Translations under genes and position numbers: made by a program
Shown: piece after piece, positions 1 through 6,405 of the stretch
Numbering within the stretch: position 1 is the stretch's first letter
How the letters are laid out: each line of letters starts with the position of its first letter
The notes under the pieces: model-generated
Database searches by the model: none
The model's input: only the letters and a program-made list of their open reading frames with translations
Told to the model about the DNA's origin: nothing
DNA from: an uncultured Eubacteriaceae bacterium
GTDB taxonomy: Bacteria; Bacillota; Clostridia; Lachnospirales; CAG-274
NCBI GenBank assembly: GCA_947565475.1
Contig: CANOGI010000054.1
Coordinates: forward strand, 1-11,167
Length of the DNA: 11,167 nucleotides
Reading direction: 5' to 3'

Positions 1-137
1 GGGATAAGTCAAGAACCACGGAAGGGTCGGGATTAGGTCTTTCTATTGCTAAAAGCATTGTGGAACTGCATAGCGGCAATATATTTATAAATATTGACGG
101 CGACTTATTTAAAGTTATTGTTCTTTTAAAAAAATAG
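1..137 (+). CDS. Sensor histidine kinase, C-terminal fragment
   Basis: Only the last 44 codons are inside the window. The open frame is entered at position 3 and ends at TAG 135-137. The translation begins DKSRTTEGSGLGLSIAKSIV, which is the G2 box (GxGLGLxI) of the HATPase_c ATP-binding domain, followed by the usual VELHSG and a short final beta strand. This is the ATP-binding C-terminus of a membrane sensor kinase of a two-component system; the input domain, histidine box and partner regulator lie upstream of the window. The ending IDGDLFKV is familiar from HAMP-type Firmicute sensor kinases, but the subfamily and signal cannot be told. It is directly followed by the inverted-repeat element at 141-675, only 3 bases past the stop codon, and I see no separate terminator. 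Confidence 0.9.
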   Translation, partial: DKSRTTEGSGLGLSIAKSIVELHSGNIFINIDGDLFKVIVLLKK

Positions 138-168
138 TATTTAACATGAGTTCGATGAAAATTTAAAT

Positions 169-335
169 TTATAGTCAAATCACTTAAAAAACGAACAAGT
201 TAGGCGGCTAAAAATCACTTTTGTCGCGTTATCGTCAGTCGGCATAGGCTACTAACTATGCTCTCATTCCTTTGCCTTGCAAAAATAATTTTTATCTCGC
301 TTTCTTTTGCTCTTTTTCAAGTGATTTGACTATAA
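169..335. repeat. Inner MITE-like module with 17-bp inverted repeats
   Basis: Positions 169-185 (TTATAGTCAAATCACTT) and 319-335 are perfect reverse complements over 17 bases, enclosing a 167-bp module inside the larger element. The interior has a small hairpin with 6-bp stem GCATAG/CTATGC (242-247 and 256-261). No open frame of useful length is present. It may be an independent small inverted-repeat element inserted in, or shared with, the larger composite. Confidence 0.6.
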
Positions 336-563
336 TAGAACCTCTTTCTATCGAAAAAAGGTTCCAAACCTTCCAAAATGCTCTTTTAAGAATAAAAATC
401 TTGAGGCTCTGCCTTATACGCACTAACTTAAAAGATTAAAACCGTGGGACGCTGTCCTACACACGGAGGGCCTTTTTAAAGGCTTGCCCTAAACTTTAAA
501 TGCAAAGCTTTCGTTTTGCTGAATCTCGAAAAATGAAGTTTTTAGCAAAAGTTTTTTCCCTCT

Positions 564-613
564 TTTTTTCAATATGTGCCGCCCGCACTTCTTTGCGGCA
601 CATATTGAAAAAA
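564..613. repeat. 19-bp perfect hairpin
   Basis: Positions 564-582 pair perfectly with 595-613 around a 12-nt loop. The GC-rich top of the stem is GTGCCGC/GCGGCAC and the base is T-rich on the left arm and A-rich on the right arm. There is no T-tract after the stem on either strand, so it does not look like an intrinsic terminator. It belongs to the composite element. Confidence 0.7.
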
Positions 614-736
614 GTTTGAGAAAAACTTCTGAGCAAACTACGTTTTGCTGTTATTTCTAATCGAACTCACGTTAATTAAGGTCAAAATCTTGAGATTATA
701 ATCTTGTGGTGTTTCCTTAATAAAATTGATGGATAC

Positions 737-782
737 AAAAATAAATATCCTCCATATTATTTTTTGGAGGATATTTATTTTT
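737..782. terminator. Bidirectional terminator-like hairpin beyond prfA
   Basis: Positions 737-754 and 765-782 form a perfect 18-bp stem around a 10-nt loop. The core is TATCCTCCA/TGGAGGATA and the foot is A-rich on the left and T-rich on the right, so RNA from either strand would end in a T-rich arm (TTTATTTTT). It lies 140-185 bases past the prfA stop codon and probably stops minus-strand transcription of yqhQ-prmC-prfA; it could also stop readthrough from the left. A 73-codon TTG-started frame (704-925) runs across it, and the palindrome argues against that frame being a gene. Confidence 0.55.
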
Positions 783-921
783 ATTTATGGGGCGATAACG
801 ATAAAAAGAAGTTTGTAAAGAAATTTAACGCTTCGTCGTATTTTAATAATTGGAAAATTAAAAAAGCAGTGTCTGGGCTTTATTATATCATGTATTATTA
901 TGGGGCATATATATTGCTCGA

Positions 922-1995
922 TTAGTCAGCTAAATTGGCTAATTTTTCCGCTTGGTCAGAAGTTATTAGAGCGTCAAGAAGTTCTGTGATATCCCCGTCA
1001 AGTATTGAGTCAAGCTTATATAATGTAAGTCCGATTCGGTGGTCGGTAACTCGCCCTTGTGGAAAATTGTATGTTCTCATTTTCTCACTTCTGTCGCCGC
1101 TTCCTACCTGACTTTTTCTCTCGGCTGAAACTTCCGAGTGCTGTTTCTCAAGTTCAAGGTCATATAATTTAGCCCGAAGAACTTTGAGCGCTTTATCTTT
1201 ATTTTTTAACTGTGATTTCTCATCCTGACATGAAACGACTATTCCTGTGGGTATATGAGTTACACGCACGGCTGAATCAGTTGTGTTTACACATTGTCCG
1301 CCATTTCCGGAAGCTCTGAAAACATCGATTCGCACGTCATTCATATCGAGATTTACGTCTACTTCCTCAACCTCGGGAAGCACGGCGACGGTGACCGCGG
1401 AAGTGTGTATTCTTCCCTTTGACTCAGTAGCGGGAACCCTCTGAACCCGGTGTCCTCCGCTTTCGTATTTAAAACGGGAATACGCCCCAGTGCCGTTTAT
1501 CATAAACACGATTTCTTTAAATCCTCCCGCGTCGCTTGCCGTAGCGCTCATTATCTCAATTTTCCACTTTTGACGTTCAGCATATCTTGAGTACATTCTG
1601 AAAAGGTCACCGGCGAAAAGAGCTGCCTCATCGCCGCCTGTTCCACCTCGGATTTCAACTATAACGTTTTTTTCATCGTTAGGGTCTTTTGGCAGAAGAA
1701 GAATTTTCAGTTCATCTTGAATAGTTTCTGTTTTTTTGGCGTTTTCGTTAAGTTCTTCTTTTGCGAGCTGACGCATATCGTCGTCAAGACTGTTGTCATC
1801 AAGCATTTCTTTAGCCTCATCATAAGCTTTTACAGTTTGTTTATACTCTTTATATTTTTCAATGATTGGCGTTATATCACTGTGCTCTTTCATAAGCTTT
1901 CGCCATACCTCATTGTCGCTTATAATATCGGGGTCGTTGATTTTATCGGATAACTCAATATATTTCTTCTCGAGTTCCTCTAATCTATTGAGCAT
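922..1995 (-). CDS. prfA: Peptide chain release factor 1 (RF1)
   Basis: The 357-residue protein has the normal length for RF1, which recognises UAA and UAG stop codons and triggers peptide release in the ribosome. The peptidyl-transferase motif GGQ is at residues 232-234, in the context GNGGQCVNTTD. The codon-reading motif is PAT at 188-190, the RF1 type of PxT rather than the SPF of RF2. The N-terminal ~100 residues are the helical domain, followed by the conserved IRGGTGGDEAALFAGDL at about 115-131. The ATG at 1995 has GGGAGGA about 10 bases upstream. It is the last gene of the minus-strand yqhQ-prmC-prfA group, 21 bases after the prmC stop. PrmC probably methylates Gln234. The residue after GGQ is Cys where E. 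coli has His; I believe this occurs in other Clostridia. Confidence 0.97.
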   Translation of the reverse strand: MLNRLEELEKKYIELSDKINDPDIISDNEVWRKLMKEHSDITPIIEKYKEYKQTVKAYDEAKEMLDDNSLDDDMRQLAKEELNENAKKTETIQDELKILLLPKDPNDEKNVIVEIRGGTGGDEAALFAGDLFRMYSRYAERQKWKIEIMSATASDAGGFKEIVFMINGTGAYSRFKYESGGHRVQRVPATESKGRIHTSAVTVAVLPEVEEVDVNLDMNDVRIDVFRASGNGGQCVNTTDSAVRVTHIPTGIVVSCQDEKSQLKNKDKALKVLRAKLYDLELEKQHSEVSAERKSQVGSGDRSEKMRTYNFPQGRVTDHRIGLTLYKLDSILDGDITELLDALITSDQAEKLANLAD

Positions 1996-2016
1996 AGTAT
2001 AAAGTCCTCCCTATAA

Positions 2017-2868
2017 TTATTTGTATACAGATGATACGACTCTGTCAAGTCCAGCGTAATCTTTAGTTGTTTTTATTTCCGTAAAATTTTTTTCAGATAA
2101 AAGTTTTGAAATTTCAAGAGATTGGTCATATCCTATTTCAAAAAGCAATTCTCCATTTTTATTTAGATAATTTTTGCATTCTGAGATTATTTTTTTATAA
2201 AAATATAATCCGTCGCTTCCACCGTCCAAAGCTGAAATTGGTTCGTATTCCTTTACCTGCGGCATAAGAGTTTTTATAGTATCAGATTTTATATACGGCG
2301 GATTTGAAATTATAATATCATATTTTGAGGTTATATTCTCAAAAATATCGCTTTTTATAAAATCAATTTTTTGGGAAACGGCATTTTTCTCAGCGTTTTT
2401 TTTCGCCGTTTTTAAAGCGTTTTCGGAAATATCGGCGGCGGTAACTTTTGTATTTGGGCAGTAATGGGCGATTGATATGGCTATGGCTCCCGAGCCTGTT
2501 CCTATATCAAGAACTGTTTTAAATTTGTTTTTTTTAATTGAGTTTATGGCGTATTCAACAAGGATTTCAGTATCGCATCGTGGTATTAACGTTGATTGAT
2601 TTACATTAAAGTCAAGGCTCATAAACTCACATTTACCAATTATATATTGGACAGGCATAAAATTTTTTCGTTTTTCAAGAAATTTTATATATTTTTCTGT
2701 TTCTTCTTCTGAAAGAATATGGCTGTCTTTTGTAAAAAGTTCTGTTTTTGTGAAATTTAGAACGGTCATTAACAAAACCTCAGCGTCTATCGAGTAGCTT
2801 TCGATTTCGGATTTTTTTAAAAGCATTTTACCATATGAAAGCCATTCTTTTACATTTGACGGGCTCAT
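2017..2868 (-). CDS. prmC: Release factor glutamine methyltransferase
   Basis: The 283-residue protein is an S-adenosylmethionine-dependent methyltransferase of the PrmC/HemK family, which N5-methylates the glutamine of the GGQ motif in release factors. The N-terminal helical substrate-binding domain covers about 1-85. The conserved substrate segment TLIPRCDTEILVE is at 93-105. The SAM-binding motif I, DIGTGSG, is at 121-127, the acidic AADIS is at 144-148, and the catalytic NPPY is at 189-192. The length is normal. The ATG overlaps the yqhQ stop codon by 4 nt (ATGA), so translation is probably coupled and no strong ribosome binding site is needed or seen. The next gene downstream is its substrate, prfA, an order common in Firmicutes. 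The motif reads PRCDTE where PRPDTE is usual, a minor change. Confidence 0.97.
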   Translation of the reverse strand: MSPSNVKEWLSYGKMLLKKSEIESYSIDAEVLLMTVLNFTKTELFTKDSHILSEEETEKYIKFLEKRKNFMPVQYIIGKCEFMSLDFNVNQSTLIPRCDTEILVEYAINSIKKNKFKTVLDIGTGSGAIAISIAHYCPNTKVTAADISENALKTAKKNAEKNAVSQKIDFIKSDIFENITSKYDIIISNPPYIKSDTIKTLMPQVKEYEPISALDGGSDGLYFYKKIISECKNYLNKNGELLFEIGYDQSLEISKLLSEKNFTEIKTTKDYAGLDRVVSSVYK

Positions 2869-3854
2869 TTTGATAAATCAGCCGATTTAACTGGTTCTTC
2901 CGGCTCTTCCTCCAAAACACCATTCAACGCCGCTATCGCTACTTCTATCATAGAATCGTCCGGTTCTTTTGTAGTTACAAGCTGGAGAGCGAGACCAGGG
3001 GCGCTTACGATTTTTACAAGGATATTATCATTTTTTCCAGCCCATTTTATTATTTCATAAGATATACCGGCTATAAGTGGAACAAGAAGTATTCTTGATA
3101 TAACTCTTATCCATACTGTGTCTATATTTAAAAATAAAAACACCAGCATACTTACAATCATTACCAAAAACAAAAAGCTTGTTCCGCATCTTTTGTGAAG
3201 TCTTGTGTGTTTTTTTACGTTTTCAACGGTAAGTTCCTCGCTACTTTCAAAGCAATTTATTGTTTTATGCTCCGCTCCGTGATACATAAAAACACGCTTA
3301 ACGTCTTTAAGCTGAGCCGTTAATATAATATATCCCAAAAATATTAATATTCTCACAAATCCCTCAATTACTCCGAGAAAATAAGCCTCAAGATGAAGTA
3401 CGCTGTTAAACAAATTTCCTATCCATACTGGCAAAACCATAAATATCGCTATAGAAAGTATTATTGAAAGAAAAACGCTGAAATATATTATATAATTTCC
3501 AAGGTTATCACCGAATTTTTTGTCGAGAAATTTCTCAAAACGGGAAGGCTCCTCATCCTCCTCAGATGAGACGTCGCTTAGACCTGACATTTCAGCTGAC
3601 CTTGAGATTATTTTCATACCTAGGACAAGAGAGTCAACAAAAGAAACAACGCCTCTTATTATAGGAAAGCCCCATATTTTACATCTTTCAGAATATACTT
3701 TTACAGGTTTTTTCTCAATATTTATTTTTTTGTCGGAACTGTTTCTTACGGCAAGGGCGTATATTTTTTTACCGCGCATCATTACACCCTCTATAACGGC
3801 TTGTCCGCCTATGCCTTTTCCGCCTTTAGGACAGCGGTTTTTGTCCTTATCCAT
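2865..3854 (-). CDS. yqhQ: DUF1385 multi-pass membrane protein (YqhQ family)
   Basis: This protein belongs to the DUF1385/YqhQ family, whose molecular function I cannot state. The family signature GGQAVIEGVMMRGK is at residues 16-29 and the second conserved block, FMYHGAEHKTINCFE, is at about 179-193, followed by RLHKRCGTSFLFL near 198-210. Hydrophobic segments are at about 120-143, 157-180, 205-223 and 231-250, so it is an inner-membrane protein with about four helices. I set the start at ATG 3854 (329 aa): AGGAG lies 7 nt upstream (3862-3866), whereas an in-frame ATG at 3890 has no ribosome binding site. YqhQ of Bacillus is of similar length. It heads the yqhQ-prmC-prfA group and overlaps prmC by 4 nt. 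The C-terminal ~20 residues are acidic (LEEEPEEP). Confidence 0.92.
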   Translation of the reverse strand: MDKDKNRCPKGGKGIGGQAVIEGVMMRGKKIYALAVRNSSDKKINIEKKPVKVYSERCKIWGFPIIRGVVSFVDSLVLGMKIISRSAEMSGLSDVSSEEDEEPSRFEKFLDKKFGDNLGNYIIYFSVFLSIILSIAIFMVLPVWIGNLFNSVLHLEAYFLGVIEGFVRILIFLGYIILTAQLKDVKRVFMYHGAEHKTINCFESSEELTVENVKKHTRLHKRCGTSFLFLVMIVSMLVFLFLNIDTVWIRVISRILLVPLIAGISYEIIKWAGKNDNILVKIVSAPGLALQLVTTKEPDDSMIEVAIAALNGVLEEEPEEPVKSADLSK

Positions 3855-3861
3855 ATAATCG

Positions 3862-3866
3862 CTCCT
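3862..3866 (-). promoter_or_regulatory. Ribosome binding site deciding the yqhQ start
   Basis: Minus-strand AGGAG lies 7 nt before ATG 3854. It falls inside the longer frame that would begin at 3890, so it favours the shorter protein, in which the conserved GGQAVIEG block starts at residue 16 as is usual for the family. Confidence 0.7.
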
Positions 3867-3977
3867 TTTTGTGTTAATTTGCGTTGACATTTTATGCTAA
3901 TATTCATTTAAAATAAGACAAAGACTATTAGTATTTTTATTTTATAGAAATATCATAATCCTATGACTGATAATTAC

Positions 3978-4060
3978 GCTCTTGTATTAGGCGAGAATCT
4001 GTATTCCAGCTTAATACAAGAGTAAGCGCCCCGCTTAAGAAGCGGGGGACTTCAGTAGTA
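3978..4060. repeat. Tandem hairpins resembling an IS200/IS605-type end
   Basis: Two palindromes lie side by side. The first pairs CTCTTGTATTA (3979-3989) with TAATACAAGAG (4012-4022) around a ~20-nt loop. The second pairs CCCCGCTT (4029-4036) with AAGCGGGG (4040-4047) around a 3-nt loop, followed by GGACTTCAGTAGTA. A GC-rich short-loop hairpin of this kind near a tip is typical of IS200/IS605-family ends and their non-autonomous derivatives. No tnpA or tnpB is present here. A rearranged copy occurs at 6136-6186, and 18 bases (4009-4026) match it exactly in inverted orientation. Assignment to that IS family is inference from the pattern. Confidence 0.5.
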
Positions 4061-4516
4061 TTTTGAATTAAAGATAATAAAAATTATTTTTTATATAATT
4101 TTGCCGTTTGAATTTACAGTGTAAAACACTAAAATAATTTTTTTATCACTATGTTTTTATTAAGGATTGTTTGTTTATTTTTCTATTGTTTTGTTATAAA
4201 TTAATAGACTTGTTCATAATCCTTAAACATAGCGGATATGACTGTATATTACCAATAGGCAAAGTCCATTCTCCACCATATTTAATATTGTGTTTTAAGA
4301 AAATTAGTGATAATATGCGGGCAAAATATATATTTCCTCATTATTTTACGGGATTTTGAACAGGTCTGTTATTAAATTATTAAAAATAATTTTTTGTTGT
4401 GTCATGTTTTGCGGCGTTTCCCTAAAATAACTGAATTTCATTATAACATTTTAAAGAATGTACGTCAAATTAATTTATTATGAATTATATATATTCGGCG
4501 AGTTTTAGATGTCTAA
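4061..4516. other. AT-rich intergenic stretch without a supported gene
   Basis: This stretch between yqhQ and spmB holds only weak features: a 5-bp AGTGT/ACACT hairpin (4118-4130), and a 9-bp inverted pair TTAAGGATT/AATCCTTAA (4160-4168 and 4218-4226). The longest frame is 62 codons from a TTG (4171-4359), with no ribosome binding site and no recognisable similarity. I see no defensible promoter. Confidence 0.5.
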
Positions 4517-4520
4517 TATA

Positions 4521-4558
4521 TAAAAACAACTTACAATCAGCTACCCCAAAGTAAGTTG
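4521..4558 (-). terminator. Intrinsic terminator of spmA-spmB
   Basis: On the minus strand the 8-bp stem CAACTTAC/GTAAGTTG (4551-4558 pairing with 4527-4534) is followed directly by TTTTT and further A/T. The spmB stop codon (4537-4539) lies in the loop, so the terminator overlaps the end of the gene. Confidence 0.6.
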
Positions 4559-5070
4559 CTTATCCATAAGCTCGCTATAACACCAGCTATGTTAGCGAAT
4601 ATAGCTCCATGCAGAGTATATCGGGTTTTTGTTATTTTTACGGATATGAAATATATACTCATTGTATACGCTATAGTTTCTGTTGAACTCATCATCACAC
4701 TTACAAAGCGACCAATAAAAGAATCCGGCCCAAAAGTTTTGTATAAATCTAAAAGTATGCCTGTTGAGGCGGATGAGGAAATTAAACGCATAAATGTAAG
4801 CGGTACTGTTTCTTTTGGGTATCCTATGGCGTCGGCTATGGGAGAAACGCATTTCTCAAGAAGAGAGAGGGCGCCCGACGCTCTAAGTATTCCCACAGAA
4901 ACCATAAGACCTATTAATGTTGGCAAAATTTGCAGAACGGTTTTTAAACCATCTTTAGCGCCCTCTACAAAAACATCATATATTTCAACCTTTTTTGAAT
5001 ATCCATAAAATATTATAAACACAAATATAAGAGGAACCATTAAATTGGAAATTAAAATTAAAAAGCTCAT
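4537..5070 (-). CDS. spmB: Spore maturation protein B
   Basis: This 177-residue hydrophobic protein belongs to the nucleoside-recognition (Gate) domain family and matches SpmB, which with SpmA is needed for normal spore core dehydration in Bacillus and Clostridium. Recognisable blocks are FVEGAKDGLKTVLQILPTLIG (about 34-54), RASGAL (63-68) and GPDSFIGRFVSVMMSSTETI (about 114-133), the last being very characteristic. The start is ATG 5070: it overlaps the spmA stop by 4 nt (ATGA), and AGAGGTGG is 8 nt upstream. A GTG at 5082 would add 4 residues but overlaps that ribosome binding site. Length fits the Bacillus protein (about 178). One oddity is MRLISSSAST at about 94-103, where relatives, as I recall them, have an RPxSG-type sequence. 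Confidence 0.93.
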   Translation of the reverse strand: MSFLILISNLMVPLIFVFIIFYGYSKKVEIYDVFVEGAKDGLKTVLQILPTLIGLMVSVGILRASGALSLLEKCVSPIADAIGYPKETVPLTFMRLISSSASTGILLDLYKTFGPDSFIGRFVSVMMSSTETIAYTMSIYFISVKITKTRYTLHGAIFANIAGVIASLWISNLLWGS

Positions 5071-5648
5071 TTGTATTTCCACCTCTCAACAATTTTTACA
5101 AATAGAATACCGGCGACCGTTGAGACGAACGTAGCGAAAAGTCCGGGACCTATTATTTCTGAGGGATTAGCCGAGTTATATTGAGTACGATAGGCTATTA
5201 AATTTACGCAGATAATTTGTAGACTTGACATATTAAATATCATAAACATACACATTGAGCGACTCGCGTACTTTTTATTGTGATTTAATTTCTGCATTTC
5301 CTCCATCGCGTTTATTCCGGCTGGAGTCGCTGCCCATCCTAAACCGAATATATTAGCTATTATATTGGTTGATATGTAGTCGAGCGCTTTATGATTTTTT
5401 GGGATTTGAAGAAAAAGAAATTTTAAAAAGGGCGCCATTTTTTTTGACAGTATTTTTATAAGCCCCGAAGTTTCCGCTATTTTCATAAGCCCCGTCCACA
5501 TTGATAATATACCTGTCATTGTTATACATGTTGTTACAGCCTCTTTAGATGAATCTATGGCGGCGTTTGTTACATCAGGCATTTTTCCTGTAAACGCGGC
5601 GACGGCTATACCTATTAAAATCATTCCTCCCCACAAATAATTTAACAT
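5067..5648 (-). CDS. spmA: Spore maturation protein A
   Basis: This 193-residue membrane protein matches SpmA of the nucleoside-recognition (Gate) family, close to the ~196 residues of the Bacillus protein. The hallmark segment NIFGLGWAATPAGINAMEEM lies at about 99-118, after a hydrophobic N-terminus (5-20) and MTGILSMWTGLMKIAE (44-59). Further hydrophobic stretches lie at about 131-152 and 166-186. It acts with SpmB during late sporulation to dehydrate the spore core; the transported or bound molecule is not established as far as I know. The ATG at 5648 has AGGAGG 6-7 nt upstream. It is the first gene of a two-gene operon with spmB. No dacB homologue, which adjoins these genes in Bacillus, is within the window. 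Confidence 0.95.
   Translation of the reverse strand: MLNYLWGGMILIGIAVAAFTGKMPDVTNAAIDSSKEAVTTCITMTGILSMWTGLMKIAETSGLIKILSKKMAPFLKFLFLQIPKNHKALDYISTNIIANIFGLGWAATPAGINAMEEMQKLNHNKKYASRSMCMFMIFNMSSLQIICVNLIAYRTQYNSANPSEIIGPGLFATFVSTVAGILFVKIVERWKYK
5079..5086 (-). promoter_or_regulatory. Ribosome binding site deciding the spmB start
   Basis: Minus-strand AGAGGTGG ends 8 nt before ATG 5070. The alternative GTG start at 5082 lies within this site, so the downstream ATG is preferred. Confidence 0.65.
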
Positions 5649-5927
5649 ATTATTCCTCCTTATATATTTTAAATATTTGATAGTTTGAGAATTAATTGGC
5701 TTTTTATTAAAATATATTATATTTTTATATTTAATATGTGTCTTAAAAGTGAAATGGTTATTATTTGTATTATTTTGGAAATGGTTACAAATAAAATTTC
5801 ACAAAAAGTTAATTACATTATTTTACATAAATACAATAATATGTTAAAAAAATCAATAAATTGATAAATATATTATAATAAAATGCACAAAAAGACAATA
5901 TCGTAAAAAAACTTTTTTTGTAACATA
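5649..5927. other. Very AT-rich region upstream of spmA
   Basis: This stretch holds the spmA ribosome binding site at its edge and presumably the sporulation promoter of spmAB, but I cannot point to a convincing sigma-E, -G or -K element. A 10-bp direct repeat GAAATGGTTA occurs at 5751-5760 and 5778-5787, and a 9-bp inverted pair TTATTTGTA/TACAAATAA at 5761-5769 and 5786-5794 interleaves with it. These could form a protein-binding site. No gene is seen. Confidence 0.4.
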
Positions 5928-5956
5928 TTGACTTTTTGTATTATATATGATACTAT
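5928..5956 (+). promoter_or_regulatory. Predicted sigma-A promoter of the 5963-6105 transcript
   Basis: TTGACT (5928-5933, 5 of 6 to the consensus) is followed after 17 nt by TACTAT (5951-5956, 4 of 6). The predicted start of transcription is near 5963. The spacing is ideal, but the region is AT-rich, so chance matches are possible. Confidence 0.45.
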
Positions 5957-5962
5957 TATATC

Positions 5963-6105
5963 AGCAGGAGCGATTGATGAGTTTTTAGGAGACACCGTGA
6001 GAAAAACACTAAAAATAACTTTTCAAATTTAAAATTTCCGTTATCGTGTCATTAAAAAAGATAACACTAATACTTCAATTTTTTGAAAAGTTATTTTTAT
6101 TTTTT
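5963..6105 (+). ncRNA. Candidate small RNA or attenuator leader
   Basis: Downstream of the promoter at 5928-5956 are two AGGAG sites. The first (5966-5970) precedes a 3-codon ATG frame (5977-5988, MSF). The second (5987-5991) precedes an 11-codon GTG frame (5997-6032, MRKTLKITFQI). Positions 6010-6027 then pair perfectly over 18 bp with 6082-6099, and the 3' side runs into a T-rich tail (TTATTTTTATTTTTTAATT). Inside lies a smaller stem GTTATC/GATAAC (6040-6045 and 6060-6065). The left arm of the long stem lies within the 11-codon frame, so a translating ribosome would interfere with the hairpin, as in an attenuator. I do not recognise a known riboswitch or RNA family. The RNA is inferred from promoter, hairpin and tail only. 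Confidence 0.35.
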
Positions 6106-6109
6106 AATT
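6082..6109 (+). terminator. Terminator-like arm and T-rich tail of the long hairpin
   Basis: This is the right arm (6082-6099) of the 18-bp stem whose left arm is 6010-6027, followed by further T-rich sequence to about 6107. The loop between the arms is long (54 nt) and holds its own smaller stem, so it is not a textbook compact terminator. Confidence 0.4.
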
Positions 6110-6135
6110 GACTGAGGAAATCTACAATTTGAAAA

Positions 6136-6186
6136 GGGGGACTTACTCTTGTATTAAGCGGGGGTGTAAGCTTCAGTTTAGTATAG
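6136..6186. repeat. Second, rearranged copy of the IS-like repeat
   Basis: Positions 6142-6159 are the exact reverse complement of 4009-4026 over 18 bases. The sequence continues AAGCGGGGG and, after a few bases, CTTCAGTTTAGTA, resembling AAGCGGGGGACTTCAGTAGTA at 4040-4060 in direct orientation. It looks like a deleted version in which the left arm of the first hairpin is joined to the right arm of the second. It is therefore a remnant related to the repeat at 3978-4060, on the other side of spmAB. Confidence 0.5.
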
Positions 6187-6318
6187 AGGCAGGGTTATCT
6201 CCGCAGGGTATTAATATCTGATTTTGTCGGTATTTTCTTTGTTATAGTGGATAATTTTAGGTTTACGCGGGGTTAATAATGAATATAGAGTTTTCAGATA
6301 CGTTCTAAGTAAAATATT

Positions 6319-6347
6319 TTTCCATTATATATTAGAATTGCTATAAT
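6319..6347 (+). promoter_or_regulatory. Predicted extended -10 sigma-A promoter of the AbrB gene
   Basis: A perfect TATAAT (6342-6347) is preceded by TGC, giving an extended -10 element. A weak -35, TTTCCA (6319-6324, 4 of 6), stands 17 nt upstream. The predicted start near 6354 leaves a leader of about 65 nt before the gene. Confidence 0.55.
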
Positions 6348-6405
6348 CTTAAATAAAGGCGTGGAATTTATTTTTAGATTTATTATAATAATATTATTTT
6401 GAAGT

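Larger units (their letters stand above)
141..675. repeat. Composite non-coding element with terminal inverted repeats
   Basis: The sequence at 141-156 (TTAACATGAGTTCGAT) is repeated inverted at 660-675 with 15 of 16 matches, bounding about 535 bases with no credible gene. The interior is unusually rich in palindromes: a 17-bp pair bounding 169-335, a small hairpin at 242-261, a 6-bp pair around 339-364, a nested GGGC/GCCC hairpin around 466-491, and a 19-bp perfect hairpin at 564-613. This architecture resembles a MITE or other non-autonomous element, or several modular intergenic repeats stacked together. The boundaries are what I see; the mobile nature is inferred. No clear target-site duplication is visible. 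It sits between the kinase stop codon and the 3' end of prfA. Confidence 0.6.

Noticed and set aside
704..925. 73-codon frame starting TTG, ending opposite the prfA stop
   Set aside because: No ribosome binding site, a rare start codon, no recognisable family, and an 18-bp perfect terminator-like palindrome within it. Mentioned as a possible remnant only.
1279..1300. Cys after the GGQ motif of RF1 as a functional anomaly
   Set aside because: The residue after GGQ varies in the family, and I recall Cys there in other Clostridia.
3520..3858. 112-codon plus-strand frame opposite yqhQ, and similar frames opposite prfA, spmB, rqcH, yicC and remA
   Set aside because: Antisense or out-of-frame shadows of well-identified genes.
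4171..4359. 62-codon TTG-started frame in the yqhQ-spmB spacer
   Set aside because: No ribosome binding site, no recognised motif, and an AT-rich spacer where such frames occur by chance.
6283..6310. TGAATA near 6283 as a possible sigma-G -35 for the AbrB gene
   Set aside because: No CATANNTA-type -10 at suitable spacing; the extended -10 promoter at 6342-6347 is a better explanation.
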